A stretch of DNA of 64,000 bases from Streptomyces sp. ITFR-16. Its GTDB lineage: Bacteria; Actinomycetota; Actinomycetes; Streptomycetales; Streptomycetaceae. Within the stretch, counting starts at the first letter, position 1; the number at the start of each line of letters is the position of its first letter. Under the pieces are notes generated by a model that was given only the letters and a program-made list of their open reading frames with translations, was not told the origin of the DNA and searched no databases. The position numbers and the translations under genes were made by a program. This document shows positions 16,243-25,067 of the stretch, piece after piece. The DNA lies in NCBI RefSeq assembly GCF_031844705.1, contig NZ_CP134609.1, forward strand, positions 7,626,001 through 7,690,000, given 5' to 3'.

Positions 16243-18198
16243 TCACGCGGGGATCAGGTCGCGCAGATTTTCCGGCGTGACGACCACTGAGTCCGGATGC
16301 AGCCCGTCCGGGCGCTCCAGGCCGACGTAGGTGACGGGGCCGTCCGGGACCGTCGTGCCGTCCCACACCGTGGTCGCCGTGGCACGGCCGGCCATCAGGC
16401 CGGTGAGATGGCGGACCGTGAGGTAGTCGCGCTCGACGAAGCCGCGCAGCAGCGTGGCCACCGACACCCGGTTCTCCTCGACGCGGTTGGCGCTCGGACT
16501 GCCCACGAGGTACAGGTGGAGCCACCGGGCGCGCCAGCGGCCGTCGCTCCCGCGCAGGAACGCCAGCGGCAGCGCTACCCTGCCCGGCCCGCGCAGCTCC
16601 GACTTCATGCGTACGGTGCGCGGCTCGAAGGGCCGGCCGCGCTGCTCGGCGTCACGGGTCATGAAGCCGAAGAACGACTCCTCGACCGTCACGAAGTCCT
16701 CCCCGGAGAAGATGTTGACCTGCGGGACTATGCAGGTGCCGCGCACTGCGCCCAGGCGCAGGTTGATGAACTCCGAGGCCCCCTCGGGCGCCTCGGTGAT
16801 GTCACCGGAGTGCTCGCTCTCGACCTCGGTGAGGGCCGTGTAGGACAGCCAGCCCACGGTCCCGTACTGGTCATCGAGCATCAGCGCCGACAGGTCGAAG
16901 TCGGTGTCGTGGCTCCTCTGCCTCCAGTGGACGAAGAAGCGCAGCAGCTCGCCGTCCACGGGGGAGAGGGAGCCCCGGGGCAGCACACCGAGCCCGGCGG
17001 CGGTCGACTTGCCGCTGAGCGGGAGCGCCACATCGAGGATGTCGGGGTCGATCAGCAGGTGACCGGGCTCCGCCGGGAGACGGCGGAGCGTCTCGGCGTC
17101 CAGGGCGGTGATCAGGCGCGTGCGCTCGGCCCCCGGCACCGGGCGGCGGGTGTCGGCGGTCACCCAGGCGCGGCCTCGCTGGTTGACGAAGACGCGGCGT
17201 TCCCCGCGTCCCGGCACGCGGTTGGACAGGTGCTCCCGGACCGACAGCAGGACCCGTCCGGAGGCCTCCGGCGCGGCCTGCTCGGCGGCGGTCACGACCG
17301 CGTCCCGCTCCTCCTGGGTGCGGCAGGCGCGCAGCAGGCGGTCCAGGGAGCGCAGCAGCCGGCCCGGGGCGGCCGTCAGCAGCCGGGCGGCGCCGACGAC
17401 GTCGTCCGCGCCGAGCAGTTCCTCGAAGCGGCCGGCGAGCGACCGGACCGCCCGCTCGCCCCGGGCGACGGCGAACACCTCCGCGGCGTGCGGCAGACGG
17501 GGGTACTCGTGCGGATGCAGACGCTCACCGAGGCGCTTGAACGGCTCGCGGTGCGCGCGGACGTCGGCGAGCTTGGCGGGCGAGGCCGCCACGACCCCGT
17601 CGAGCGCGGTGAGCAGGGCGCGCCGGACCGGGCGCGACAGCGCCCGGAAGCGCGTCGGCTCGACCAGGCTCACATCGCCGCCGCTCAGCGCACAGGCCAG
17701 GCGCAGCACATCGGTGACCGTGTCCACCAGCGGTTCCCGGCCGGCGGTGAGACGGGCGGCGTTGACGACGGCCGCGTTCTCCCGCACGGGGACCGCCTCC
17801 GGCTGCGGGCCGTCCACGCAGTGTCCGGCGAGCGCGCCCAGGTCACGCAGGGCCTCCTCGCCCAGCGGGGTCGTGCTGCCCGCCAGCGCCAGGTACAGCG
17901 CGGTGGCTTCCTCCTCCGGGCCGCCGCCCAGGTGCAGGACGGTCATCCGGTCGCCGGCGGCGGCGGTCAGCTCCTCGTGCGCGGCGAGCATCTCGGCGTA
18001 GGTGTGCGGGTAGTTGCCGTACATCGGCAGGGTCAGCAGGTCGACCACATCGGTGCTCAGCCCATCGAGCGTTCCGGCGCGGGAGGACGGGTTCCCGAGC
18101 GCGTCGGTGATGCACGCCATCCAGAAGTCGAACGTGTCCGGCACATGGGCGGGGAAGTCGATGAAGTAGCTGTTGTGCCGGACGTGGTCGCCCACCAT
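16243..18198 (-). CDS. Large protein with TerD-like C-terminus, resembling the MXAN_6230/SCO0854 family (5' end frameshifted)
   Basis: 651 residues are open from ATG 18198. The helical middle (about 100-330) has no motif I know. The C-terminal third has S-H-D-T-D-F-D-L-S-A-L-M-L-D-D-Q, E-H-S-G-D-I-T-E-A-P-E-G-A-S-E-F-I-N-L and P-Q-V-N-I-F-S-G-E-D-F, the order of motifs in calcium-binding TerD-type stress domains. The overall plan resembles the MXAN_6230/SCO0854 family, but I see no RING-type Cys cluster. The residues just before ATG 18198 are also good protein in this frame (G-T-L-D-V-V-R-A), so the true start lies upstream in another frame; see the next entry. The gene may be inactive or carry a sequencing error. 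Confidence 0.7.
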   Translation of the reverse strand: MVGDHVRHNSYFIDFPAHVPDTFDFWMACITDALGNPSSRAGTLDGLSTDVVDLLTLPMYGNYPHTYAEMLAAHEELTAAAGDRMTVLHLGGGPEEEATALYLALAGSTTPLGEEALRDLGALAGHCVDGPQPEAVPVRENAAVVNAARLTAGREPLVDTVTDVLRLACALSGGDVSLVEPTRFRALSRPVRRALLTALDGVVAASPAKLADVRAHREPFKRLGERLHPHEYPRLPHAAEVFAVARGERAVRSLAGRFEELLGADDVVGAARLLTAAPGRLLRSLDRLLRACRTQEERDAVVTAAEQAAPEASGRVLLSVREHLSNRVPGRGERRVFVNQRGRAWVTADTRRPVPGAERTRLITALDAETLRRLPAEPGHLLIDPDILDVALPLSGKSTAAGLGVLPRGSLSPVDGELLRFFVHWRQRSHDTDFDLSALMLDDQYGTVGWLSYTALTEVESEHSGDITEAPEGASEFINLRLGAVRGTCIVPQVNIFSGEDFVTVEESFFGFMTRDAEQRGRPFEPRTVRMKSELRGPGRVALPLAFLRGSDGRWRARWLHLYLVGSPSANRVEENRVSVATLLRGFVERDYLTVRHLTGLMAGRATATTVWDGTTVPDGPVTYVGLERPDGLHPDSVVVTPENLRDLIPA

Positions 18199-18415
18199 CG
18201 CGCGGACGACGTCCAGCGTGCCGGCGGACGTCGGCCACGGTCTCCTCGGACAGTGCCGACAGCCGCTCCAGCACGGCTGCGGACAGCTTGAAGCCCACGG
18301 ACATCAGCGCGGAGTCGAACTGCCGCGCCACGACGTCGCCGTGACCCCCGGGGCCGGAGGGGAGGGAGAGGCGGTGACTGTGCCGGATGACCAGGGGAGC
18401 GAAGGACGGGGACAT
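18199..18415 (-). pseudogene. Out-of-frame 5' end of the TerD-like gene
   Basis: From ATG 18415 an ORF reads MSPSFAPLVIRHSHRL and continues through F-K-L-S-A-A-V-L-E-R-L-S-A-L-S-E-E-T-V-A-D-V, then loses sense. Removing one base from the C pair near 18227-18228 would join it as A-D-V-A-G-T-L-D-V-V-R-A-M to the 651-residue frame. One extra base therefore splits what looks like a gene of about 724 codons. It is either a genuine frameshift or an assembly error. Confidence 0.65.
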
Positions 18416-18486
18416 CCCGGCATGATCGCAGAGCGGCACGCGGCCGGGCACGCGAGTTTTCGCACCCGGCCACCGCCCCGGCCACG

Positions 18487-20865
18487 TCACGGCCTTGCGG
18501 CCTGCGGGCTCCGGTAGGTGCGGACGTAGTCGAAGTCCGCCACCGCCCCCGACCGGTTGAGGGAGATCAGCCCGATCCGCAGGGCGCCCTCGGCCGGAAG
18601 CGTCCACACGCTCCCGCGCGACCAGTGCGTACCGTCCCGGCTGGTGGAGGCCCGCACCTCGTGTTCCTGGTGCGCGGCATCGAGGCGGTGGGTCAGCCGC
18701 AGCCACATCGTGCCGGCCGTCGGACCGGCGAACATCGGGCCGTTGGCCACCGCGGTCGGCGGTGAGGTCGTCGGGCGTTCCCCCTCCTTGCCGAACTCGC
18801 TCACCTGGAGGAGCGCGCCGTTCCCGTTGTTCAGCGGCAGCACCGAGTGCACGAGTTTCAGCCAACGGTCGTCGTTCTCGTACAGGACCAGACCCGCCTG
18901 CTGGGCATCCCGGTCCGGTGAGAACCGCAGCTTCGTCTCGACCGTGTAGTCCCCTTGCGGGGCATCCCGCAGGAGCACCGATGCGGTGTTGTTCCCGAGG
19001 TGCAGTTCGGCGTCCTGGGTCGGCCAGGTCAGCGAACCCCCGGTCATGGCGGTGCCGGCGGCCGGCCCGCGTACCCACTGCCAGGGGGAGCCGGGCGCGG
19101 TGCCCGGCACCGCGGCCCCGTCGAACTCGTCGCTGAAGGACGGCAGCGCAGTCCCCGCGCCCGGAACGGCGGTACGGGAGATCACCGGTCGGTACAGGGG
19201 TGCGGCGCCCACGTTGTCGGCGGCCGCGCCCGCACCGCGTGCCGCCGCGGCGACGGCCCCCGTGCGAGCGGCCGCCGCGGGCACCTCGCGGGTCTGGACG
19301 GCGACCGGATCGCGCAGCCGGTCGCCGGTCACCTCGACGGTCAGCCGGGTGCCCCGCAGCTCGGCGGAGACGTTGTGCCAGGTGTCGTAGGAGAACCCGG
19401 CCGGCAGCGCGGTGAGCTGCTCGCCGCTGTTCCTGCCGCCCACGCGGACATCGGTGACCAGCGCGGACCTGGCCCGGTCGAGCCACGCGACGATCCGGTT
19501 GTCCGGGTCCCGGTAGGCGAGCGCCAGCCCCGAGGCGCCGTCCGCCGAGGTGATCCTCAGATCGGCCTCGGCCCGTACCCCGGCGGGCGCTTCGGCGCCC
19601 GAACGGAGGAAGGAGGGAGCGCTGCCGGAGGAGGTGTACGCGGCATAGCCGTGCGCGTCCTGGTCCGAGCCCGCGGTCCAGCCCGCGCGGTCCGCGCCCT
19701 CGGGACGCCACCCCGCAAGGCCGCCGTCGTTGAAGGTGCCGCCGGCCGTCCAGTCGGTCACCGGCGCGGCCGTGGGCGTGTCCGACGGGCCGTCACCCGC
19801 GCGGACGACGGGCCAGCCGTCGATCCAGTCCAGCCGGTCGATGAGCATCGGGCGCCGGCTGAGCTTCAGTGAACCCCCGGAGGCCGGGGCGAGGTCGGGG
19901 GAGTCGGCCGGAATGCCGTGGTAGACCAGCCAGTCCTGGCCCGACAGATCCGTCTGGAGCGCGTTGTGCCCCGGGCCGATCCACCGGTTGCCGTTGGCAC
20001 CGACCACCACGCCCGCCTTGCTGGTGAGCGCCATCAGATCGGTGCCCTCGTCATCGGTGAACGGGCCGGTGGGACTCGTCGAGCGCCCCGCCTTCACCTG
20101 GTAGCCGCTGTACGCGCCGTCGCAGCAGCCGCCGTCCGAGTAGAACAGGTAGTAGAAGGACCCGTGCCGGACGACGAACCCGCCCTCGACGCGCCGCCCC
20201 CGGGCGATCTGGGTTACGGCGCCCTCGGTACGGGTGCGGTCGCCGTTCAGCTTCGCCACGCAGATGGTGTCGTAGCTGCCCCAGTAGAGGTACGGCGTGC
20301 CGTCGGTGTCCGTGAACTGGGCCTGGTCGATGTTGCCGGCCGGGCAGCCGCTCGGCGAGGGGAGCACCGCGCCCCGGTCCGTCCACGGGCCCGTCGGGGT
20401 GGGCGCCGTGACGAGCCCGACGGTGCCCCGGCCGGGCACCGAGTAGTAGAGGTAGTAGCGCCCGAAGGCGTAGTGGACGTCCGGGGCCCACAGCCGGGAT
20501 CCCTCCAGCCAGGCCGGCCGGTTCTGCGGGGTGAAGACCTCGCCCGCGTACTCCCAGGTCACCAGGTCGGCCGAGCGCAGGATCGGCAGGATGCGCTCGC
20601 CGTCCTCGCCGCTGCTCCGGAAGACGGGGTTCTGCGTACCGTAGGCGTACCAGAGCCCGTCCTTGCCCCGGATCGTCGCCGGGTCGGGGAACGTGTCGAT
20701 GCCGGCGGAGGCGGAGACCGGGTTGGTGTAGGTGGCGGCCGTCGCCGAGCCCGGTCGTCCGGGGCGCGGGGGCGCCCCGTCGGCCGGTGCGGCGGAGAGG
20801 GTGAGGACACAGAGCAGGGCGGCCAGTGCGGCGGCCCACCGGGTGGTGCTGTCCAGGCGTCTCAT
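18487..20865 (-). CDS. Secreted GH43 glycoside hydrolase with C-terminal concanavalin-like domain
   Basis: 792 residues. A Sec signal peptide covers about residues 1-30. The five-bladed propeller of GH43 carries Asp61 (F-P-D-P, base), Asp180 (N-I-D-Q-A-Q-F, pKa modulator) and Glu227 (R-R-V-E-G-G-F, acid). Residues of about 370-540 form one beta-sandwich, and 570-790 resemble the GH43 C-terminal concanavalin-like module (F-S-D-E-F-D-G, Y-T-V-E-T-K-L-R-F). GH43 enzymes cleave arabinan or xylan side chains. It is the last gene of the ROK-ABC-sulfatase operon, overlapping the sulfatase stop by 4 bp, which ties it to a sulfated or arabinose/xylose-containing substrate. Confidence 0.9.
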   Translation of the reverse strand: MRRLDSTTRWAAALAALLCVLTLSAAPADGAPPRPGRPGSATAATYTNPVSASAGIDTFPDPATIRGKDGLWYAYGTQNPVFRSSGEDGERILPILRSADLVTWEYAGEVFTPQNRPAWLEGSRLWAPDVHYAFGRYYLYYSVPGRGTVGLVTAPTPTGPWTDRGAVLPSPSGCPAGNIDQAQFTDTDGTPYLYWGSYDTICVAKLNGDRTRTEGAVTQIARGRRVEGGFVVRHGSFYYLFYSDGGCCDGAYSGYQVKAGRSTSPTGPFTDDEGTDLMALTSKAGVVVGANGNRWIGPGHNALQTDLSGQDWLVYHGIPADSPDLAPASGGSLKLSRRPMLIDRLDWIDGWPVVRAGDGPSDTPTAAPVTDWTAGGTFNDGGLAGWRPEGADRAGWTAGSDQDAHGYAAYTSSGSAPSFLRSGAEAPAGVRAEADLRITSADGASGLALAYRDPDNRIVAWLDRARSALVTDVRVGGRNSGEQLTALPAGFSYDTWHNVSAELRGTRLTVEVTGDRLRDPVAVQTREVPAAAARTGAVAAAARGAGAAADNVGAAPLYRPVISRTAVPGAGTALPSFSDEFDGAAVPGTAPGSPWQWVRGPAAGTAMTGGSLTWPTQDAELHLGNNTASVLLRDAPQGDYTVETKLRFSPDRDAQQAGLVLYENDDRWLKLVHSVLPLNNGNGALLQVSEFGKEGERPTTSPPTAVANGPMFAGPTAGTMWLRLTHRLDAAHQEHEVRASTSRDGTHWSRGSVWTLPAEGALRIGLISLNRSGAVADFDYVRTYRSPQAARP

Positions 20866-22376
20866 CGGTTCTCCGTGATCGTCCCGGCCGGATCCGCTGG
20901 AGCGGTCCAGACCGTGTCGTCGTCGGTCTCGAAGGAGCTGAGGCTCGGGTCGTAATCGGAGGCGCCGATGTCGTACATCGACGTCATCCAGTGGTAGAAG
21001 TTGTCGCCCCGCTCGCGCAGCAGCACGTACATCCGGCGCAGCAGCCGCTCCCGCACCGGGGCGAACTCCGGGTGGGTGTAGCGGTTGCTGAGCTCGTGCG
21101 GATCCGCGACGAGGTCGTAGAGCTCGTTCACGGACTCGGGGTTGACGATCAGTTTGTAGCGGTCGTCGCGGATCATCCGCTGCGGGTACGGGAAGTGGTG
21201 TCCGTGGAACTCCGCAATCAACTCACCTGCCCACTCGGGCAGTTCGCCGCGCACCAGTGGCGTCAGGGAGCGGCTGTCCACTGCCTCGGCCGGATCGCAG
21301 CCCGCGAGGTCGAGCAGGGTGGCGGTGCAGTCGGTGAGGGTCGCCAGCTCGTCGCGCACCTGCGGGGCCGCGCCGGGGATCCGTACGATGCCGGGGATGC
21401 GGTAGATGTCCTCGTACATCGCCGGGCCCTTGTCGTGCAGCCGGTGGGCCCCGGTGAACTCGCCGTGGTCGGCGGTGAAGAAGACGGAGGTGTCGTCCGT
21501 CAGGCCCAGTTCGTCGAGCCTTGTGAGGATGCGCCCGATCTGCTCGTCGATCAGGGTGACATAGCCCCAGTACACCGCGATGAGCTTGCGGCTCGTCTCG
21601 ATCGGCAGGGTGTCGAACGCCCAGTGGGCGCTGTAGTTGCGCTGGACCGGCGGCTTGCCCTCGAAGGTCTCGGCGATCGACGGCGGCAGCTCGACCAGCT
21701 CGGGGTCGTAGAGGTCGTAGTACGCGTCGGGCAGCAGATACGGCAGGTGCGGGCCGAAGAAGTGGGTGGCGAGGAAGAACGGCCGGCCGTCCGCCGCATA
21801 CCGCTCCAACTGCTCGATGGCCCGGGTGGCGAGGTAGTACTCGAAGGTCGCCTCCACCGGCTGGTGCAGCCGGGCCGCCAGCAGATTGCCCGGATTGCCG
21901 CCCGGCGCGGTACCGCGCACGGGGTCCGAGATGCGGTACGGGGGAAGGCCGCGCTCCTCCAGGTAGGCGAGGTAGTCCGGGTGGTCGACCGGGTTGTGCC
22001 AGCCCGGCAGGTCGGGGCCGTCGAAACCGTAGGAGGCGGCGTTGCGGTGCGTGCCGCCGTGCCACTTGCCGATGAGCCCGAGCTGGTAGCCCCGCTCGCG
22101 CAGGGCCGAGGGGAAGGTGAAGGCGTCATCCCGCAGATCCTCCAGATATCCCACGTTGCGCTCGTAGTTGGCGAGCAGCCGGTGGCGGAACGGGGCCTGT
22201 CCGGTGAGCAGGCTGGCGCGTGCGGGCGTGCAGATGGCGGTCGGTGTGTAGAACCGGTCGAACCGGGTGCCGGTGGCCGCGAGCCGGTCCAGATGCGGCG
22301 TGGCGACATGGGGATTGCCGTAGCAGCCGAGCGTGTCCACCCGGTGCTGATCGGTCATCAGGAACAGGAGGTTCAC
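20862..22376 (-). CDS. Type I (formylglycine) sulfatase, cytoplasmic
   Basis: 504 residues. The N-terminus M-N-L-L-F-L-M-T-D-Q-H-R-V-D-T-L-G-C-Y-G has the metal-binding Asp of alkaline-phosphatase-fold sulfatases; Cys49 in I-C-T-P-A-R-A-S-L-L-T-G is the C-x-P-x-R site that is oxidised to formylglycine. I-G-K-W-H-G-G and F-F-T-A-D-H-G-E-F-T-G are further active-site motifs. It removes sulfate from an organic ester using Ca2+. There is no signal peptide, so it should act in the cytoplasm on something imported. It overlaps both neighbours by 4 bp. No formylglycine-generating enzyme is in the window, so maturation must rely on a gene elsewhere. Confidence 0.92.
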   Translation of the reverse strand: MNLLFLMTDQHRVDTLGCYGNPHVATPHLDRLAATGTRFDRFYTPTAICTPARASLLTGQAPFRHRLLANYERNVGYLEDLRDDAFTFPSALRERGYQLGLIGKWHGGTHRNAASYGFDGPDLPGWHNPVDHPDYLAYLEERGLPPYRISDPVRGTAPGGNPGNLLAARLHQPVEATFEYYLATRAIEQLERYAADGRPFFLATHFFGPHLPYLLPDAYYDLYDPELVELPPSIAETFEGKPPVQRNYSAHWAFDTLPIETSRKLIAVYWGYVTLIDEQIGRILTRLDELGLTDDTSVFFTADHGEFTGAHRLHDKGPAMYEDIYRIPGIVRIPGAAPQVRDELATLTDCTATLLDLAGCDPAEAVDSRSLTPLVRGELPEWAGELIAEFHGHHFPYPQRMIRDDRYKLIVNPESVNELYDLVADPHELSNRYTHPEFAPVRERLLRRMYVLLRERGDNFYHWMTSMYDIGASDYDPSLSSFETDDDTVWTAPADPAGTITENR

Positions 22377-23356
22377 TTGGCGTACGCCTTCGTGTAGAGG
22401 TCGCCCCGGTAGTACGTGTCCGGAGCCGGTGACGACTTCAGCTGGCCCGTGCGGACGAAGAAGTCACCGAGGCCCTTCAGCCAGCCGTCGACCGTGCCGT
22501 CCTTGGTCTTGGCGACCAGGTCGGCGGTGGACATGGTCTGCACGTTGGCCGCGTCCGCCGCCACCTTGGACCGGTCGACGTCCAGCAGCCCGGCCGCCGC
22601 GTCGATGGCCTCGTCGGGGTGCGCGGACCGCCAGTCGTTGGCCTTCTGCAGGACCGCCACCACCTTGGAGGTGAGTGCGGGCTTCGTTCCGTTGCCCGCG
22701 ACGAAGGCCGTGGGGAACGCCTGGCCGGGGAACTCCTTGGTGCTCGCCAGCTCCTTCAGCGCGGGCTTGCGCTCCTTGATGGTGTCGATGAGCGGATACC
22801 AGAGCCCGGCGGCGTCGATCTGGCCGGACACGAACGCGGAGACCACCGTCGACGGGTCCATCGGCACCTTCTGGATGTCCTTCTCCGACATACCCGCCTT
22901 CTGGAGCGCCAGGTTGAGGACCATGTCCCCGGAGGTGCCCTCGGGCACGCCCACCTTCTTGTCCTTGAGGTCCTTGACCGAGCCGATGCCCGGCTGGGCG
23001 ATGACCCGGTCCGCGTACGCGAGGGTGTTGACGGCGACGACCTTCGCCTTGCCGGACGCGGGCAGCCACATCGCACCCGGCCCGATGTAGCCGAAGTCGA
23101 GATCGCCGGCGCCGAGCGCCTGGATCTGGAGCGGGCCGTTGGTGAAGGTCTTGTACTGCGGGGAGAGCCCCGCCTTCTTCCAGAGCCCCTGCTGATCGGC
23201 GATGGCCAGCAGGGAGGCGCCGTTGTAGTCGCTGATGTAGCCGAACCGGACGGTGGTGCCCTGTGCGGCTTCGGAGTCACCGGAGCAGCCGGTGACCGAG
23301 AGCGCCAGGACGGACACGGCGGCGGCCAGTGTCAGGGCAGGCTGAGACATACGCAT
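22373..23356 (-). CDS. NitT/TauT-type ABC transporter substrate-binding lipoprotein
   Basis: 327 residues. The lipobox L-S-V-T-G-C places lipidated Cys24. The periplasmic-binding fold shows V-R-F-G-Y-I-S-D-Y-N-G-A, P-L-Q-I-Q-A-L-G-A-G-D-L-D-F-G-Y and S-V-K-D-L-K-D-K-K-V-G-V-P-E-G-T-S-G, as in SsuA/TauA proteins for sulfonates, taurine, nitrate or related anions. With a cytoplasmic sulfatase next door (4-bp overlap), a sulfate ester or sulfonate is a reasonable ligand, but this is inference. It lies 65 bp downstream of the ATPase gene, the widest gap within this operon. Confidence 0.9.
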   Translation of the reverse strand: MRMSQPALTLAAAVSVLALSVTGCSGDSEAAQGTTVRFGYISDYNGASLLAIADQQGLWKKAGLSPQYKTFTNGPLQIQALGAGDLDFGYIGPGAMWLPASGKAKVVAVNTLAYADRVIAQPGIGSVKDLKDKKVGVPEGTSGDMVLNLALQKAGMSEKDIQKVPMDPSTVVSAFVSGQIDAAGLWYPLIDTIKERKPALKELASTKEFPGQAFPTAFVAGNGTKPALTSKVVAVLQKANDWRSAHPDEAIDAAAGLLDVDRSKVAADAANVQTMSTADLVAKTKDGTVDGWLKGLGDFFVRTGQLKSSPAPDTYYRGDLYTKAYAK

Positions 23357-23421
23357 GGCGAAGTGATCCTCGGACGGTAGGGGTTCGGCAGCGGTGTGCT
23401 GCGCGGGAGCGGGAGCGGAAG

Positions 23422-24201
23422 TCAGGCGGCCGGGACGGCCGGTGCCTGGTGGTAGACGGACTGCCAGACGGTGTTGCGGATCCGGGCGAACTCGGGCGAC
23501 AGGCGCAGGGATTCGGTACGGGGATAGGGCAGATCGACCTCGACGACGGAGTGGATCCGGCCCGGCCCGGCCGCCATCACGACGACGCGCCGGGCCAGAT
23601 ACACCGCCTCGTCCACGTCATGCGTCACGAACAGCACCGTGCGCCTCTCCCGGCTCCACGTCTCCAGCAGCTGGTCCTGCAACTGGACCCGGGTCAGGGC
23701 GTCCAGCGCGCCGAACGGCTCGTCCATCAGCAGCACCTGAGGATCGACCGCGTACGCGCGGGCGATGGCGCAGCGCTGCTTCATGCCGCCGGACAGCGTC
23801 TTGGGCAGGGCGTCCGCGAAGTCCGTGAGTCCGACCAGGGCGATGGCCCGGTCCGTCCGGCGGCGGCGCTCGGCCGCGGGTACGGAGGCGAGCCTCAGCC
23901 CGAATTCGACATTGCCCCGGACGGTGAGCCAGGGGAACAGGGCGTACTGCTGGAAGATCACACCCCGGTCGGGGCCGGGCCCCGTCACCGTGCGGCCGTC
24001 GACCAGGACCTCGCCCGAGGTGGGCGGGGCGAGCCCGGCGGCCAGGTTGAGCAGAGTGCTCTTGCCGCAGCCGGACGGGCCGACCACGGTGACGAACTCC
24101 TCGTCCCCGATGTCCAGCGACACCCGGTCCAGCGCGGTGAACGTGCTGTTCTTCAGCGGATAGCTCCGCGAGACGCTCCGGAAGGAGATCTTGGGGTTCA
24201 T
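23422..24201 (-). CDS. ABC transporter ATP-binding protein, SsuB/TauB-like
   Basis: 259 residues, standard for the nitrate/sulfonate/taurine ATPase family. Walker A G-P-S-G-C-G-K-S-T-L-L-N, Q-loop F-Q-Q-Y-A-L-F-P-W-L-T-V, signature L-S-G-G-M-K-Q-R, Walker B V-L-L-M-D-E-P-F-G-A-L-D and switch His in L-F-V-T-H-D-V-D-E-A-V-Y are all intact. It powers the importer made of the permease at 24198 and the lipoprotein at 22373. Its start overlaps the permease stop by 4 bp. Confidence 0.93.
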   Translation of the reverse strand: MNPKISFRSVSRSYPLKNSTFTALDRVSLDIGDEEFVTVVGPSGCGKSTLLNLAAGLAPPTSGEVLVDGRTVTGPGPDRGVIFQQYALFPWLTVRGNVEFGLRLASVPAAERRRRTDRAIALVGLTDFADALPKTLSGGMKQRCAIARAYAVDPQVLLMDEPFGALDALTRVQLQDQLLETWSRERRTVLFVTHDVDEAVYLARRVVVMAAGPGRIHSVVEVDLPYPRTESLRLSPEFARIRNTVWQSVYHQAPAVPAA

Positions 24202-25067
24202 CGGGTCTCCTGCCAGTGGGTGAGGCGTCGTTCGGCGAGCAGCAGCAGCCGGTCCATCAGCAGACCGAGCACCCCGATGGTGATCAGGCCCACGAAGATG
24301 GTGGGCAGGTCGTAGTACAGCTGGGCCTTCTGCATGCGGAACCCCAGCCCCTCCTGCGCGGCGATCAGTTCGGCCGCGACGAGCGTCCCCCAGGCCGACC
24401 CCAGCCCGATCCGCATGCCGACCAGGATGAACGGGGCGGCAGCGGGAACCACCACCCTGAGGAAGATCGTCCCGTCCCGCGCCCCGAGGACCCGAGCCGC
24501 GTCGATCAGCGTCCTGTCCACGCCCACCACGCCCTGGAAGGCGGCGACCACGGCGGACAGGAACGCGGCGAGGAAGATGACGAACACCTTGGGCACCTCG
24601 CCGATGCCCAGCAGCACGACGGCCAGCGGGATCATGGCGAGCGGCGGGATGGTCCGGAAGAACTGGACGTACGGCTCCAGGAGCCCGCGCGCCACGGGGT
24701 ACCAGCCCATCAGGAAGCCGACCGGCACGGCCACCACCGTGCCGAGCGCGAAGCCGGTCAGCACCCGGCGCAGGCTCGCCCCGGCGTCCGTGACGAGGGT
24801 CCCGTCGGCGATCAGCTCACCCGCCCGGTCCGCCACGGCGACCGGCCCCGGCAGCCCCTGCACGCCCATCGACGCCAGCAGCGCCCAGAGTCCGACACCG
24901 ATGGCCAGCGCCGTCAGGTTGAGCAGCGGAGCGAGCAGCCGGCCGCCGCGCCGGGCGCCGGCCGGTGCCCCGGCCGGAGCGTCGGGCCGGGTGTGCGGCG
25001 GGGTGTCCTCGGGGGCCGCCGGGCCGGGCCCGTCGGTCTTCTTCAGGGGAGCCGGCGGGGAGTTCAT
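24198..25067 (-). CDS. ABC transporter permease, SsuC/TauC-like
   Basis: 289 residues from ATG 25067, whose first bases overlap the ROK gene stop. After a Pro-rich cytoplasmic leader (about 45 residues) there are six membrane segments and the EAA-type cytoplasmic loop D-A-A-R-V-L-G-A-R-D-G-T-I-F-L-R-V-V-V-P-A-A-A-P-F that contacts the ATPase. G-L-G-F-R-M-Q-K-A-Q near the C-terminus is common in the NitT/TauT permeases. The gene lies between regulator and ATPase with overlaps on both sides, supporting one polycistronic message. Confidence 0.9.
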   Translation of the reverse strand: MNSPPAPLKKTDGPGPAAPEDTPPHTRPDAPAGAPAGARRGGRLLAPLLNLTALAIGVGLWALLASMGVQGLPGPVAVADRAGELIADGTLVTDAGASLRRVLTGFALGTVVAVPVGFLMGWYPVARGLLEPYVQFFRTIPPLAMIPLAVVLLGIGEVPKVFVIFLAAFLSAVVAAFQGVVGVDRTLIDAARVLGARDGTIFLRVVVPAAAPFILVGMRIGLGSAWGTLVAAELIAAQEGLGFRMQKAQLYYDLPTIFVGLITIGVLGLLMDRLLLLAERRLTHWQETR

